64,000 nt of DNA from Bacillus sp. UNC41MFS5 (GCF_000686805.1 NZ_JMLP01000011.1:124001-188000); one strand, 5' to 3'; positions 1-7,630 are shown, numbered from the stretch's first letter. The notes: generated by a model from the sequence alone, not told the origin. Numbers and translations: made by a program.

Positions 1-496
1 CTTTTGTGCTTTGGTTATGTATTTGGTTTATCGATATAATAAAAAATTAGCTAATGAGATAAATAGCCAATCTGTTATGGCAGCGGCAAAGGATAACCTT
101 TCAGATGCATGGGTCAGTGTCGGTACATTTATTGGTATCGTTGGTGCCCAGTTCAACCTTCCGTGGCTCGATCCTATTACTGCGATAATCGTTGGATTAC
201 TCATCTGTAAGACCGGTTGGGAGATTTTTAGAGATGCCTCCCATCATTTGACTGATGGATTTGACGAAAAACAAATAGAGACATTTAAAGAAACAATCAT
301 TGATTGTAATGGGGTTAAAGGTGTTAAAGACATCAAAGCCCGGAATTACGGTAATAACGTGGTAGTGGACATTGTGATTCTGGTGAATTCCGATTTAGAT
401 ATCCGCGGAGCCCACGATATTGCAACAAAGGTTGAAAATGTATTAATAAAAGAACATCATGTCTATGATGTACATGTCCATGTTGAACCTAATTAA
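1..496 (+). CDS. Cation diffusion facilitator transporter, C-terminal part (5' end outside window)
   Basis: The frame is open to the left edge, so only the last ~165 residues are present. It shows the fifth membrane segment with a KDNLSDAWVS metal-site motif (CDF family Asp/His-x3-Asp position), a sixth hydrophobic segment, and a C-terminal cytoplasmic ferredoxin-like domain ending in VHVHVEP, as in CDF metal/proton antiporters. The family exports divalent metals (Zn, Mn, Fe, Co or Cd) from the cytoplasm; the metal cannot be assigned from this fragment. Any TTG/ATG inside the window is unlikely to be the true start. A strong hairpin terminator follows immediately. Confidence 0.8.
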   Translation, partial: FCALVMYLVYRYNKKLANEINSQSVMAAAKDNLSDAWVSVGTFIGIVGAQFNLPWLDPITAIIVGLLICKTGWEIFRDASHHLTDGFDEKQIETFKETIIDCNGVKGVKDIKARNYGNNVVVDIVILVNSDLDIRGAHDIATKVENVLIKEHHVYDVHVHVEPN

Positions 497-501
497 ATTA
501 A

Positions 502-545
502 AAACGAGTTTGGAGCATATCACTTTCTCCAAACTCGTTTTTTTA
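502..545 (+). terminator. Bidirectional rho-independent terminator
   Basis: Perfect 14-bp stem (502-515 with 527-540, arm AAACGAGTTTGGAG), 11-nt loop, T-run on the plus side and A-run before it. It lies between the convergent CDF and arsI genes and can serve both. Confidence 0.9.
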
Positions 546-552
546 ATAAAAA

Positions 553-999
553 CTATCCGCAACAAGATGATGTCTTTATTTCTACCTTAACAGGTTGAAC
601 TGAACAACACTCCGATTCTGCTGTCGTCGTCTCTACATCACCTTTTGTATAGAAGAACTCCCATTCGTTCCCGTCTGGATCAGTTACCCAAAATTTATCT
701 TGTGTGGCGTAACAACAGGTAACATCCATCTCTTCCCTTGCAAAAAAGCCTAATTTTTCTAAACGATCTTTATGCTGCAGTACTTCTTCTAGATTTTCCA
801 CTTGAAAGCCAAAATGTCCGACCTGGTTTCCTGATACATGCTCTTTTAAGTTTAAGGTGAAATTTAGACCTGGATCGTTAAGTAAGAACTTAGCGTAGTC
901 TGGCTTTACTTTGACTGGTTCCACATTAAAAACTTTAGTATAAAATTCAAGTGACTTATTTAAATCAGTAACATTTACCCCTACATGCATCTTCATCAT
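553..999 (-). CDS. arsI: ArsI-type C-As lyase (vicinal-oxygen-chelate dioxygenase)
   Basis: About 148-aa VOC/glyoxalase-fold protein. The family cleaves the carbon-arsenic bond of trivalent organoarsenicals such as methylarsenite. Seen directly: N-terminal beta-alpha unit with HVGVNVTDL (metal His), a vicinal Cys pair in VTCCYATQDKFWVTDPDGNEWEFF (characteristic of ArsI/CadI, the As(III) site) and the Glu metal ligand in WEFF; the C-terminus has further Cys pairs (ECC, SSCCG). The start is taken at ATG 999, placed 5 nt after GGAG; a GTG at 1005 would overlap the ribosome binding site. It is divergent from arsR at 1287 and shares its operator region. CadI annotation is the main alternative name. 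Confidence 0.88.
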   Translation of the reverse strand: MMKMHVGVNVTDLNKSLEFYTKVFNVEPVKVKPDYAKFLLNDPGLNFTLNLKEHVSGNQVGHFGFQVENLEEVLQHKDRLEKLGFFAREEMDVTCCYATQDKFWVTDPDGNEWEFFYTKGDVETTTAESECCSVQPVKVEIKTSSCCG

Positions 1000-1035
1000 A
1001 ACCACTCCATTAGATTTATTTTTTTAAAACAGTAA

Positions 1036-1051
1036 ATCAAAAAAATTTGAT
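1036..1051. promoter_or_regulatory. ArsR-type operator, ATCAA-N6-TTGAT
   Basis: Perfect 5+5 inverted repeat with 6-nt spacer inside the arsI leader. First of a family of identical half-sites at 1036, 1065, 1128, 1251, 1630 and 1652; 1192-1207 is a copy with one mismatch (TCGAT). Confidence 0.75.
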
Positions 1052-1064
1052 TTACATTTCATTA

Positions 1065-1080
1065 ATCAACTTTTTTTGAT
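1065..1080. promoter_or_regulatory. ArsR-type operator, ATCAA-N6-TTGAT
   Basis: Exact copy of the 5-6-5 operator, lying at the predicted arsI transcription start just downstream of its -10 box, a position suited to repression. Confidence 0.75.
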
Positions 1081-1091
1081 TTTATAATCTA

Positions 1092-1120
1092 AGTATATTA
1101 GCAATTTTTTCTAATTGCAA
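1092..1120 (-). promoter_or_regulatory. arsI promoter
   Basis: On the minus strand, -35 TTGCAA (1120-1115), 17-nt spacer, -10 TATACT (1097-1092). Operators flank it at 1128-1143 and 1065-1080. Confidence 0.65.
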
Positions 1121-1127
1121 CTAATAA

Positions 1128-1143
1128 ATCAAAAAAAATTGAT
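1128..1143. promoter_or_regulatory. ArsR-type operator, ATCAA-N6-TTGAT
   Basis: Exact 5-6-5 inverted repeat with an all-A spacer, immediately upstream of the arsI -35 box. The imperfect copy at 1192-1207 lies between this site and the arsR promoter. Confidence 0.7.
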
Positions 1144-1215
1144 TTTATTTTAAAGTAGATTTTTTCTTCTAAATGTGGGCTTTTTATCTAAATCAAATTT
1201 TCTCGATAAAAACGA

Positions 1216-1244
1216 TTGACATATGAAAATATTGGATATATTAT
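1216..1244 (+). promoter_or_regulatory. arsR promoter
   Basis: Consensus -35 TTGACA at 1216-1221, 17-nt spacer, -10 TATTAT at 1239-1244. An operator at 1251-1266 covers the expected transcription start, so autorepression is expected. Confidence 0.8.
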
Positions 1245-1250
1245 GAACGT

Positions 1251-1266
1251 ATCAAGATTATTTGAT
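1251..1266. promoter_or_regulatory. ArsR-type operator at arsR start site
   Basis: Exact ATCAA-N6-TTGAT placed 7 bp after the -10 box of the arsR promoter. Confidence 0.8.
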
Positions 1267-1286
1267 TTAAGAAGCAGGTGAAAAAC

Positions 1287-1613
1287 GTGAAAGAAGAAAT
1301 TCAACTACAAGATATATCTTTAGAAAAAGTATTTGAAGAATATGAGTTAAAATTTAAAGCGATTGCTGATAAAAAGAGACTTCAAATCATGAATATTTTA
1401 ACTCAAAAAGGTGCGATGTGTGTTTGCGATTTAGCTCCAATGATGGATATGGCTCAATCAAAGCTATCTTATCATTTAAAGATCTTATTAGATGCCAACA
1501 TTATTACAAAAGAAACACGGGGAACATGGAGCTATTACGAACTGAATCAAGAACAACTTAATCACTTGTTATCCCATGAACTTTGTTGCTTATTCAAGCC
1601 AACCAGTTGCTAA
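1287..1613 (+). CDS. arsR: ArsR/SmtB family metalloregulator
   Basis: About 108-aa winged-helix repressor that releases DNA on binding As(III)/Sb(III). The core shows the dimerisation helix, a metal-site block MCVCDLAPMM (ELCVCDL-type Cys pair on the alpha-3 helix), the recognition helix MAQSKLSYHLKILLDANII and a wing RGTWSYYEL. The C-terminus has another Cys pair (ELCCLF) and a final Cys. Start: GTG 1287 lies 6 nt after AGGTG; GTG 1278, nine bases upstream, is possible but poorly spaced. It is divergent from arsI, and six exact operator copies lie within 400 bp on both sides of the gene. Confidence 0.88.
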   Translation: MKEEIQLQDISLEKVFEEYELKFKAIADKKRLQIMNILTQKGAMCVCDLAPMMDMAQSKLSYHLKILLDANIITKETRGTWSYYELNQEQLNHLLSHELCCLFKPTSC

Positions 1614-1629
1614 TTTTTTTAAAATATTA

Positions 1630-1667
1630 ATCAATTTTTTTTGATTAATACATCAATATAATTTGAT
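1630..1667. promoter_or_regulatory. Two tandem ArsR-type operators downstream of arsR
   Basis: Exact ATCAA-N6-TTGAT at 1630-1645 (extended to 10-bp perfect arms 1625-1634/1641-1650) and again at 1652-1667, followed at 1671-1680 by a strong CAGGAGGAAT ribosome binding site with no gene behind it, only 8 codons from CTG. This looks like the control region of a lost gene. Confidence 0.6.
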
Positions 1668-1711
1668 TAACAGGAGGAATCTGAACTTTCATCAAATTAA
1701 AAAATAACAAA

Positions 1712-1753
1712 AAGCACCAGTGAATGAGGGTTTCTTGATTTACTGGTGTTTTT
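1712..1753. terminator. Terminator between arsR and the crcB pair
   Basis: Stem CACCAGT (1715-1721) with ACTGGTG (1742-1748), extended by A/T pairs, followed on the plus strand by GTTTTTC and on the minus strand by a GCTTTTTG-type T-run; usable by both converging units. Confidence 0.7.
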
Positions 1754-1770
1754 CATTTCTTGTAAAAACA

Positions 1771-2133
1771 TCAAACATGGGTGCCAATAATACTTCCTAT
1801 CCACGCAAAAAGAATACCTAAAAGAACCGAAGTACTAACATAAATTACTGCCTGTTTAGTTTCCCGCTTCTGCAACATTTGGATAGTTTCGTAACCGAAG
1901 GTGGAAAAGGTGGTATATGCTCCGAGAAAACCTGTTCCACTCAGTAACCAGAACCAATCGGGAATTTCCTTTCCTAGATGTAAAACAGCCAGAAGCCCAA
2001 GTACAAACGATCCACTAATATTAATGAGACAAGTAGCTATTGGGAATTTGAATGTTGTCTTGCTCGTAATCCATTTCCCAAGCTGAAATCTCAAAATTGC
2101 ACCAAATATACCCCCAATACCTACAAATAACAT
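1771..2133 (-). CDS. crcB: Fluoride channel CrcB/Fluc, second subunit
   Basis: 120-aa, four-helix membrane protein. Fluc channels are dual-topology dimers exporting F- passively. Family motifs seen: GGIFGAILRF near the N-terminus, the conserved Asn in LINISGSFVLG and the Phe/Thr track GFLGAYTTFSTFGYET. Its ATG overlaps the stop of the upstream crcB (TAATG), so the two are translated together; paired homologues in Firmicutes often form heterodimers. It is controlled by the fluoride riboswitch in front of the first gene. Confidence 0.9.
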   Translation of the reverse strand: MLFVGIGGIFGAILRFQLGKWITSKTTFKFPIATCLINISGSFVLGLLAVLHLGKEIPDWFWLLSGTGFLGAYTTFSTFGYETIQMLQKRETKQAVIYVSTSVLLGILFAWIGSIIGTHV

Positions 2134-2528
2134 TATTTCGCCCCTCCTCTTTGTTGATTTCCAGACTGAATTCCAGCCAATTTTGCACCAAACAAAGCCA
2201 GAGCGATTCCTCCTACTACGCTTAAAAGTACATAGAGCAAGGCAAAAATCATTTGATGATTTTTAATCAAATTCAATGTTTCAACGGAAAAGGTTGAAAA
2301 CGTGGTAAAGGCACCTGTAAATCCTGTTCCAATCGCTAATATTAGATTCGGATGAATATTCCTTCGATTAAATGTAATAGTTAAGAACCACGCAAGAAAT
2401 AGGCAGCCCAACAGATTAATGGTCAAGGTACCGAATGGAAATCCATCTGTTGGAGAAATCAATTTCCCTATCAAATAACGAAATATTGCACCAAAAAAGC
2501 CACCTATCCCAACTGCAAATATATTCAT
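2133..2528 (-). CDS. crcB: Fluoride channel CrcB/Fluc, first subunit
   Basis: 131-aa homologue of the following gene with the same landmarks: GGFFGAIFRYLIG, LTINLLGCLFLAWF (conserved Asn) and GFTGAFTTFSTFSVET. Four hydrophobic segments. AAGGGG precedes the ATG at a normal distance. First gene after the fluoride riboswitch, so both subunits should be induced by cytoplasmic fluoride. The C-terminal tail SGNQQRGGAK is hydrophilic and longer than in the partner. Confidence 0.9.
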   Translation of the reverse strand: MNIFAVGIGGFFGAIFRYLIGKLISPTDGFPFGTLTINLLGCLFLAWFLTITFNRRNIHPNLILAIGTGFTGAFTTFSTFSVETLNLIKNHQMIFALLYVLLSVVGGIALALFGAKLAGIQSGNQQRGGAK

Positions 2529-2564
2529 GCCAATCGACCCCTTACAAAATTTTCCCTATAAAAT

Positions 2565-2650
2565 AAAACAGACTCCTACCAGTAATACATATAATCACCG
2601 GTAGGAGCCATTAGTCACAAAGACGATTTATGGCGAACTCCATCGCCTAT
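2565..2650 (-). ncRNA. Fluoride riboswitch (crcB motif) with terminator platform
   Basis: Read on the minus strand, 2648-2631 gives GGCGATGGAGTTCGCC, followed by ATAA, a short variable part and ACTAATGGCTCCTACC at about 2615-2600, the conserved elements of the crcB fluoride aptamer (P1 GGCGAUG..., junction, UCCUAC pseudoknot strand). CTCCTACCGGT then pairs with ACTGGTAGGAG (2582-2572), followed by TCTGTTTTATTTT, an intrinsic terminator that shares the CTCCTACC strand with the aptamer. Fluoride binding should prevent that hairpin and allow crcB expression. Confidence 0.92.
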
Positions 2651-2663
2651 TTGAATATCGATA

Positions 2664-2692
2664 ATTATAAAAGAAAAATGATAGGAAGGCAA
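2664..2692 (-). promoter_or_regulatory. Promoter of the fluoride riboswitch-crcB operon
   Basis: Minus strand -35 TTGCCT (2692-2687), 17-nt spacer, -10 TATAAT (2669-2664), with the start expected near 2657, just before the aptamer. A nested inverted repeat (2680-2686 with 2702-2708) surrounds the -35 box. The remaining bases 2709-2820 hold no gene that I can see. Confidence 0.6.
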
Positions 2693-2820
2693 CCGATGTT
2701 GTCCTATCTAACAACAATTACTTTCATTCACTAATAGCACAATGCTGGGTCAAAAATCTCCACATTACTCATTTATAAAACTTCCTAAGGGACCTAAATA
2801 TAAGGATTTACCTATGAAAG

Positions 2821-2855
2821 ATTAAATTAAAGCCAAGAGTATTTCTACTCTTGGC
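2821..2855 (-). terminator. Terminator of the arsR-aqp-arsC operon
   Basis: Perfect 10-bp stem GCCAAGAGTA (2832-2841) with TACTCTTGGC (2846-2855), 4-nt loop, followed on the minus strand by TTTAATTTAAT. Confidence 0.88.
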
Positions 2856-2864
2856 AACTTCTTC

Positions 2865-3284
2865 TTACTCCCCAGTTTCTCCAAAACGCTTAATGCGATC
2901 ACCGATTTCATCACGGACACGTTGGAAGAATGCCCATTTCTCTTCGTCTGTTCCTTCTGCTTTCGCTGGATCATCAAATCCCCAGTGAACACGTTTAACA
3001 TGGGGTGGAGTTACTGGGCAATGCTCTGCTGCATGGCCGCACAGCGTCACCACTAGTTCTGCATGATTTAAAATTTCAGGGTCGATCACATCAGATGTTT
3101 GATTAGAAATATTAATGCCAGCTTCTTTCATCGCTTTCACTGCGTTCGGGTTTAATCCATGTGCCTCAAGACCAGCACTTTTCACTTCCCACTCATCACC
3201 TAAATGCTTTTTCGCCCAACCTTCTGCCATTTGGCTTCGGCAAGAGTTACCGGTACATAAGAAATAAATTGTTTTTTTCGACAT
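2865..3284 (-). CDS. arsC: Arsenate reductase, thioredoxin-coupled type
   Basis: 139-aa low-molecular-weight-phosphatase-fold enzyme that reduces arsenate to arsenite. Seen: P-loop nucleophile [13 protein letters not shown] near residue 10 and the resolving Cys pair in [12 protein letters not shown], the three-cysteine relay of the Bacillus/Staphylococcus pI258 type that is recycled by thioredoxin. The C-terminal block [21 protein letters not shown] is typical. The start is ATG 3284 behind AAAGGAG; the upstream in-frame extension has no ribosome binding site. Last gene of an arsR-aquaporin-arsC operon, 13 nt after the aquaporin stop. Confidence 0.95.
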   Translation of the reverse strand: MSKKTIYFLCTGNSCRSQMAEGWAKKHLGDEWEVKSAGLEAHGLNPNAVKAMKEAGINISNQTSDVIDPEILNHAELVVTLCGHAAEHCPVTPPHVKRVHWGFDDPAKAEGTDEEKWAFFQRVRDEIGDRIKRFGETGE

Positions 3285-3297
3285 GATGTATTCTCCT

Positions 3298-3939
3298 TTA
3301 TTTTTCGTGTAGTAATTTATAAATAATTGCCGCACACCCTGCTCCTAAAATCGTTGCAACAATATAAATCCATAAATGTTGAGTTGTTCCTGATACAATC
3401 GCTGGACCTATAGAACGTGCTGGATTCATCGATGCACCACAGATTGGCCCCGCAAACATGGCTTCTAAGCCGACAGTTGCGCCAATAGCAATTCCTGCAA
3501 AGGGTTTTTCTGCTCTTCCATGAACAGCAGAACCGAAAATAACCAGCATTAAGAAAAATGTAAGTAAAAATTCCAAGATAAACGATTGTCCCCATGAACC
3601 TCTTGGTAAGGTCGTTCCTAAAGAAGCAACATTTCCAAATAAACATAATAACGTTGCACTAGCTGCAATTCCTGCAATGACTTGAATAATAATATAATTA
3701 AGTGCTTCCCTCTTATTTATATCCCCATGAATTAAAAATCCAATGGTTACAGCAGGATTAAAGTGTGCACCTGAGAGGTGGCCAAAAGTGAAAATTAATG
3801 CCATAACGACCAGCCCAAAGGTAATGGCTACACCCACATGGGTTAAACTTTTAGTAATCGAATCTATTACTATGGCACCCGTTCCAGCAAAAACTAGAAA
3901 GTAGGTACCTAAAAATTCACTTATTAACTTTTTTTTCAT
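3298..3939 (-). CDS. MIP-family channel (aquaporin/AqpS-like arsenite channel)
   Basis: 213-aa membrane channel with six helices and both NPA half-helices, [10 protein letters not shown] and [13 protein letters not shown] channels conduct water, glycerol or undissociated As(OH)3. Its position between arsR and arsC, where an Acr3 or ArsB pump is normal, matches the arsR-aqpS-arsC order of Sinorhizobium meliloti, in which AqpS lets arsenite made by ArsC flow out down its gradient; that role here is inference. The start is ATG 3939, preceded by AAGGGGA at 8 nt; the longer frame to 4005 runs into arsR. Alternative: a general water channel captured in the operon. Confidence 0.85.
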   Translation of the reverse strand: MKKKLISEFLGTYFLVFAGTGAIVIDSITKSLTHVGVAITFGLVVMALIFTFGHLSGAHFNPAVTIGFLIHGDINKREALNYIIIQVIAGIAASATLLCLFGNVASLGTTLPRGSWGQSFILEFLLTFFLMLVIFGSAVHGRAEKPFAGIAIGATVGLEAMFAGPICGASMNPARSIGPAIVSGTTQHLWIYIVATILGAGCAAIIYKLLHEK

Positions 3940-3967
3940 TGCGATAATCCCCTTGATGATTAAATGC

Positions 3968-4312
3968 TTAACAACCACACCGAAGCGTAGGATTGCTTTT
4001 TTCAATCATTTTGATTTTCTCTGACTGAGCTGGAACGTGTTCCAAAATATCTTGAATAAGTCCATATAGTTCACTCTGTTGATTCAGGGAATAGTAAATC
4101 CACTGACCTCTTCGTTCTTCCTTAACCATACCTGCATCTTTTAATTTGCGAAGATGCTGGCTGATGGAAGGTTGACTCATATCAAATACCTCTTGAAATT
4201 CACAAACACAACACTCACGTTGTTTCAAAATGCCAACAATGGTTAAGCGGGTTTTATCTCCTAATAATTTTAAAATGGTAACAGCCTTCTCCAAGTCCAC
4301 TTGAGATTTCAT
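3968..4312 (-). CDS. arsR: ArsR family repressor of the aqp-arsC operon
   Basis: 114-aa winged-helix regulator. Seen: dimer helix, metal-site motif RECCVCEFQEVFDM, recognition helix SQPSISQHLRKLKDAGMV, wing ERRGQWIYYSL and a C-terminal CGC. The Cys pair on alpha-3 is the As(III)/Sb(III) site. It differs clearly from the arsR at 1287 and has a different operator (4333-4358). GGAGGTG precedes the ATG. It is followed 28 nt later by the aquaporin gene. Confidence 0.9.
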   Translation of the reverse strand: MKSQVDLEKAVTILKLLGDKTRLTIVGILKQRECCVCEFQEVFDMSQPSISQHLRKLKDAGMVKEERRGQWIYYSLNQQSELYGLIQDILEHVPAQSEKIKMIEKSNPTLRCGC

Positions 4313-4332
4313 TAATAATCTACACCTCCAAA

Positions 4333-4358
4333 TATAAGTAAATAATTATTTACTTATA
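4333..4358. promoter_or_regulatory. Perfect 26-bp palindromic operator before arsR
   Basis: Each arm is TATAAGTAAATAA read on its own strand; the palindrome is perfect with no spacer. It lies 20 bp upstream of the arsR start, between a TTGTAT (-35) and TTATAT (-10) on the minus strand, the layout of ArsR/SmtB autorepression. A degraded second copy may lie near 4424-4445 (ATAGATAACTATTTGCTTATA). Confidence 0.75.
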
Positions 4359-4492
4359 CAAAATCCATTTATTATTCTCTGATGTATCGAAGAAAATTAT
4401 TCATATTTTCTAATCGATAAATTAATAGATAACTATTTGCTTATATATTAAAACAACCCTCAATTGGTTTCAAGCACTCTCATTGTAAAGTT

Positions 4493-4548
4493 AATGTAAA
4501 TAAAAAAAGATTGAGAGCCGTAGCTATCAATCTTTTTTTATTTACATT
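4493..4548 (-). terminator. Terminator of the SPFH gene
   Basis: Perfect 22-bp stem (4493-4514 with 4527-4548), 12-nt loop. Each arm contains an A7/T7 tract, so transcripts from either side have a U-run inside the stem. Unusually long for an intrinsic terminator. Confidence 0.75.
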
Positions 4549-4563
4549 ATCCCAAGTCGCCAC

Positions 4564-5367
4564 TTATTTTTTAGAAAGTCCCTCCACATCAATAAACGGC
4601 GTAGCTCCACCAGTGACACTTGGCAGGTGCCCATCCCATTTTTCCAAGGCCTTTTCTTGGACTTCGATTTGTTTTAATTGAATCAGTTCCTCGGTTACTT
4701 CTTGTTTTTTCAGTCGTAAGGCTTCTGCCTCTGCACCCGCTTGAGCGACTTTCTGCTCGGCTTCAATTTTGACTCGTTCAAGATCTCTTTTTGCACGTAA
4801 CGCATTTTGTTCGGCGGTTTGTTTCGATTCAATCGCTTTATTGAATTCATCACTGAACGCGAATTCTTTGATATTAATATCTTCTAGTATCATATAGTAC
4901 TTTGTTAATTTACTTGCAAGCATGTCTTTCACTTTCGCCGATACTTCCGGACGTTTCGAGATTAACTCCTCCGCAGTGTACTGGGCGGTGATCGCCTTGA
5001 GTGATTCCGCAATGGCCGGGTCAACGATTCGGGTACGATAATCCAAGCCGATTTCTTGATAGAGCTTATTCACTGCTTCCGGATCAGCAGAATAGTTGAC
5101 CGCCACCATCGCGGTGACCATTTGCAGATCCTTTGAGGCCGCTGTCTGTGAACTTTCCTCTTTTTGAACCCGGACTTCAATCGGCTGTACCGTTTGAATA
5201 AATGGAATCTTAAAATGAAATCCTTCCGTTAAAATCGTCGGTTTTACCGCCCCTAATTGTAACAAAACCCCTCGATATCCAGAATCCACGGTAGTACCAG
5301 AAAAAAAGCCAACCACGATAATCACCAGCGCAACAAGTCCGCTAATGATCGATTTCGTATAGTTCAT
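4564..5367 (-). CDS. SPFH/prohibitin family membrane protein
   Basis: 267-aa protein with one N-terminal membrane helix (residues ~7-24, SGLVALVIIVVGFFSG), an SPFH domain (VDSGYRGVLLQLGAVKPTILTEGFHFKIPF, then EVRVQKEESSQTAASKDLQMV), a coiled coil rich in Ala/Glu/Lys (~175-235) and a short tail. Prohibitin-like proteins form ring scaffolds on the membrane facing outward or at microdomains; their bacterial substrates are mostly unknown. Start ATG 5367 follows AAGGGGAG at 8 nt; GTG 5376 overlaps that site. Monocistronic, ending in the long 4493-4548 hairpin. Confidence 0.85.
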   Translation of the reverse strand: MNYTKSIISGLVALVIIVVGFFSGTTVDSGYRGVLLQLGAVKPTILTEGFHFKIPFIQTVQPIEVRVQKEESSQTAASKDLQMVTAMVAVNYSADPEAVNKLYQEIGLDYRTRIVDPAIAESLKAITAQYTAEELISKRPEVSAKVKDMLASKLTKYYMILEDINIKEFAFSDEFNKAIESKQTAEQNALRAKRDLERVKIEAEQKVAQAGAEAEALRLKKQEVTEELIQLKQIEVQEKALEKWDGHLPSVTGGATPFIDVEGLSKK

Positions 5368-5444
5368 TCTGATCACTCCCCTTTAAAACACTTTATGAAA
5401 AAAGTTCCATATTTATACAGATAAAAACAGGGATTTTCCCACTC

Positions 5445-7505
5445 TTAGAAAAACTTCTCCACCAACTCAACAGAAGTGGGTCTGCTAAAATAGTAGCCTT
5501 GCATTTTATGGCAGCCAATACTGCATAGGTAATGGTATTGCTCCATGTTCTCGACACCTTCAGCGACCACATTCATCCCAAGATTCCTGCCCATGGCCAC
5601 CAGTGCCCGGCAAATGGACTTTTGGTTTTTATGTTCCAAACCCTGGATAAAAGATTTATCAATTTTAATCGTATTAAAAGGATATTGAACAAGATAACTT
5701 ATTGAGGAATAACCAATCCCAAAATCATCAAGAATGATATCAACCCCATATTCTTGCAATTCCTGAATTGTTTTCAAGGTTTTCTCGACATTTGTCATCG
5801 CCGTTCTTTCGGTTATTTCAATTTTTATTAATTCAGGCGGTAAGTCATACCATTCTAATGAATGTTTAATCGTTTCTATGAAATCATCCTGATGGATCTG
5901 ACGAGCAGGAACATTAATAGATATATAAAAAGGCGGTAAATTCTTATCCAGCCATAAGCGGCGCTGGCTGCAGACCGTTGCCAAAACACAGTTGCTCAGT
6001 TTAATAATCAGGTCGGATTCCTCAGCAATCTGGATAAATTCACATGGTGAAATACTTCCCAATACAGGATGCTCCCAACGGAGGAGTGCTTCCAAACCGA
6101 TTGCATTCTTGGTATATACATCAAAAATGGGCTGATATTCTATATACAACTCATTTTTTTCAATAGCCTGATGAAGATATTGTTCAAGGAGCATTTTTCG
6201 TGATAGACTATTTGACATGCCCAGTTGATATTGCTGAATCCCCGTCCTATTCTCCTTAGCCAGATACATCGCCTGATCGGCTCTCATCATGAGTACATCG
6301 CCATCTTTTCCATGATCCGGAAAAATACTTGTTCCAATACTGACACTTATCCTGTACTCATGTTCAAGCAGCTTGATCGGCTCCGCAACCACTTTGCTTA
6401 TTTTTGCGGCGATTTCATCAATCACTTGTGCATTCGGCAGATTTTTTAATAGAATGACAAATTCATCCCCACCCTGACGTGAAATGACATCTTCCGCACG
6501 AATATGACTTTTTAACCGATTCGCGATAATTTTAATCAATCGATCACCCATTTTGTGCCCCAGTGAATCATTGATATCCTTGAACCGATCAATATCGATG
6601 AATAAGATCCCTGCAAACTGATTATTTCGCTTCGCTTCTATTATGGCTGTACAAAGCTGTTCATCAAATTTCCTCCGATTAGGCAACCCTGTTAATGAAT
6701 CATGAAAGGCTAAATAAGTTAATTCTGCCTCGTTTCTTTTCCGCTGATGAATATCCATCACAACACGATCAAATCTCACAGGACCAATGGATTGTTCATC
6801 AAAAATGGGAACGATATAATCAAAAACCCACTTCTCCATCCCTTGAAAGGTGCGAATCCGGTATTCAAGTTTAACAGACTGCCCCTTTTCCAATAAATCC
6901 AGTTGCGCTAGGACGTCCACTTTATCATGCGGATGGATGATTTCCATCCACAAATAAGGATTCTCGATAAATTCCTCCTCGGAATAACCCAAAATACGCT
7001 GGCAGGCTGAGGATATATGAAGGGTCTCCATCGTTTTTGCATCAATAGACCACAAACAAATATCAATTTCGTTAAAAATACGATCCCAATTGCTCAGTTC
7101 ATAAAGTTGATGACTCATAGCACCTTTGTCGAACTCGTCTAAAATAAAGCCGCAAATTCCTTGAACCAATCCACGGATTTCAAGTGGAATCGAGACGATA
7201 GTTACCGGGATGTTTTTACCGTTTTGATGCCTAATTTCTATCTGAAACTGGAGGCTTGCTCCCGTTAGTACGGTTTTTAAGGGCTCGATTGTTTTATCGA
7301 TATATTCATCATCTAATTGTGAGAGAAAACTCCTATTGAAATCTTTTTCACGCTGATACCCAGTAAGCAGGATCGTTGCATCATTTGAAAAGACAATCGT
7401 ACCTTCAAGGTCAAGAATAGAGCAAGGCACAGGCAGATTGAGCAGAACGGATTTAAAGGTTTGAATAAACAAACTTAAATCGGACTTTAGGCCCTGATTT
7501 CTCAT
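5445..7505 (-). CDS. PAS-PAS-GGDEF-EAL cyclic-di-GMP signalling protein
   Basis: 686-aa cytoplasmic protein. Order: PAS domain (~15-125), second PAS with PAC segment (~145-255), GGDEF domain (~260-420) with intact RQGGDEFVILL, and EAL domain (~430-680) with EALLRWEHP, a conserved DDFGIGYSS metal loop and VVAEGVEN. Both catalytic signatures are present, so it could synthesise and hydrolyse c-di-GMP, with PAS input choosing the direction; in many such proteins only one half is active. No membrane segments. AGGAG lies before the ATG. No partner gene is adjacent. Confidence 0.92.
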   Translation of the reverse strand: MRNQGLKSDLSLFIQTFKSVLLNLPVPCSILDLEGTIVFSNDATILLTGYQREKDFNRSFLSQLDDEYIDKTIEPLKTVLTGASLQFQIEIRHQNGKNIPVTIVSIPLEIRGLVQGICGFILDEFDKGAMSHQLYELSNWDRIFNEIDICLWSIDAKTMETLHISSACQRILGYSEEEFIENPYLWMEIIHPHDKVDVLAQLDLLEKGQSVKLEYRIRTFQGMEKWVFDYIVPIFDEQSIGPVRFDRVVMDIHQRKRNEAELTYLAFHDSLTGLPNRRKFDEQLCTAIIEAKRNNQFAGILFIDIDRFKDINDSLGHKMGDRLIKIIANRLKSHIRAEDVISRQGGDEFVILLKNLPNAQVIDEIAAKISKVVAEPIKLLEHEYRISVSIGTSIFPDHGKDGDVLMMRADQAMYLAKENRTGIQQYQLGMSNSLSRKMLLEQYLHQAIEKNELYIEYQPIFDVYTKNAIGLEALLRWEHPVLGSISPCEFIQIAEESDLIIKLSNCVLATVCSQRRLWLDKNLPPFYISINVPARQIHQDDFIETIKHSLEWYDLPPELIKIEITERTAMTNVEKTLKTIQELQEYGVDIILDDFGIGYSSISYLVQYPFNTIKIDKSFIQGLEHKNQKSICRALVAMGRNLGMNVVAEGVENMEQYHYLCSIGCHKMQGYYFSRPTSVELVEKFF

Positions 7506-7630
7506 AAAGGACTCCTCTCAATGGTTTATGCAAAATTACTCATTTTTTGTAATCTGTCTACTGTATATCTTAAAGGAAATGTCGGAATTTGACTGTTTCA
7601 AATGTCACTTGATTGTGGCATAATTTCGAC

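Noticed and set aside
3317..3646. 109-aa frame inside the aquaporin gene
   Set aside because: Shadow frame on the same strand, Cys/Arg-rich without motifs; aquaporin motifs are in the other frame.
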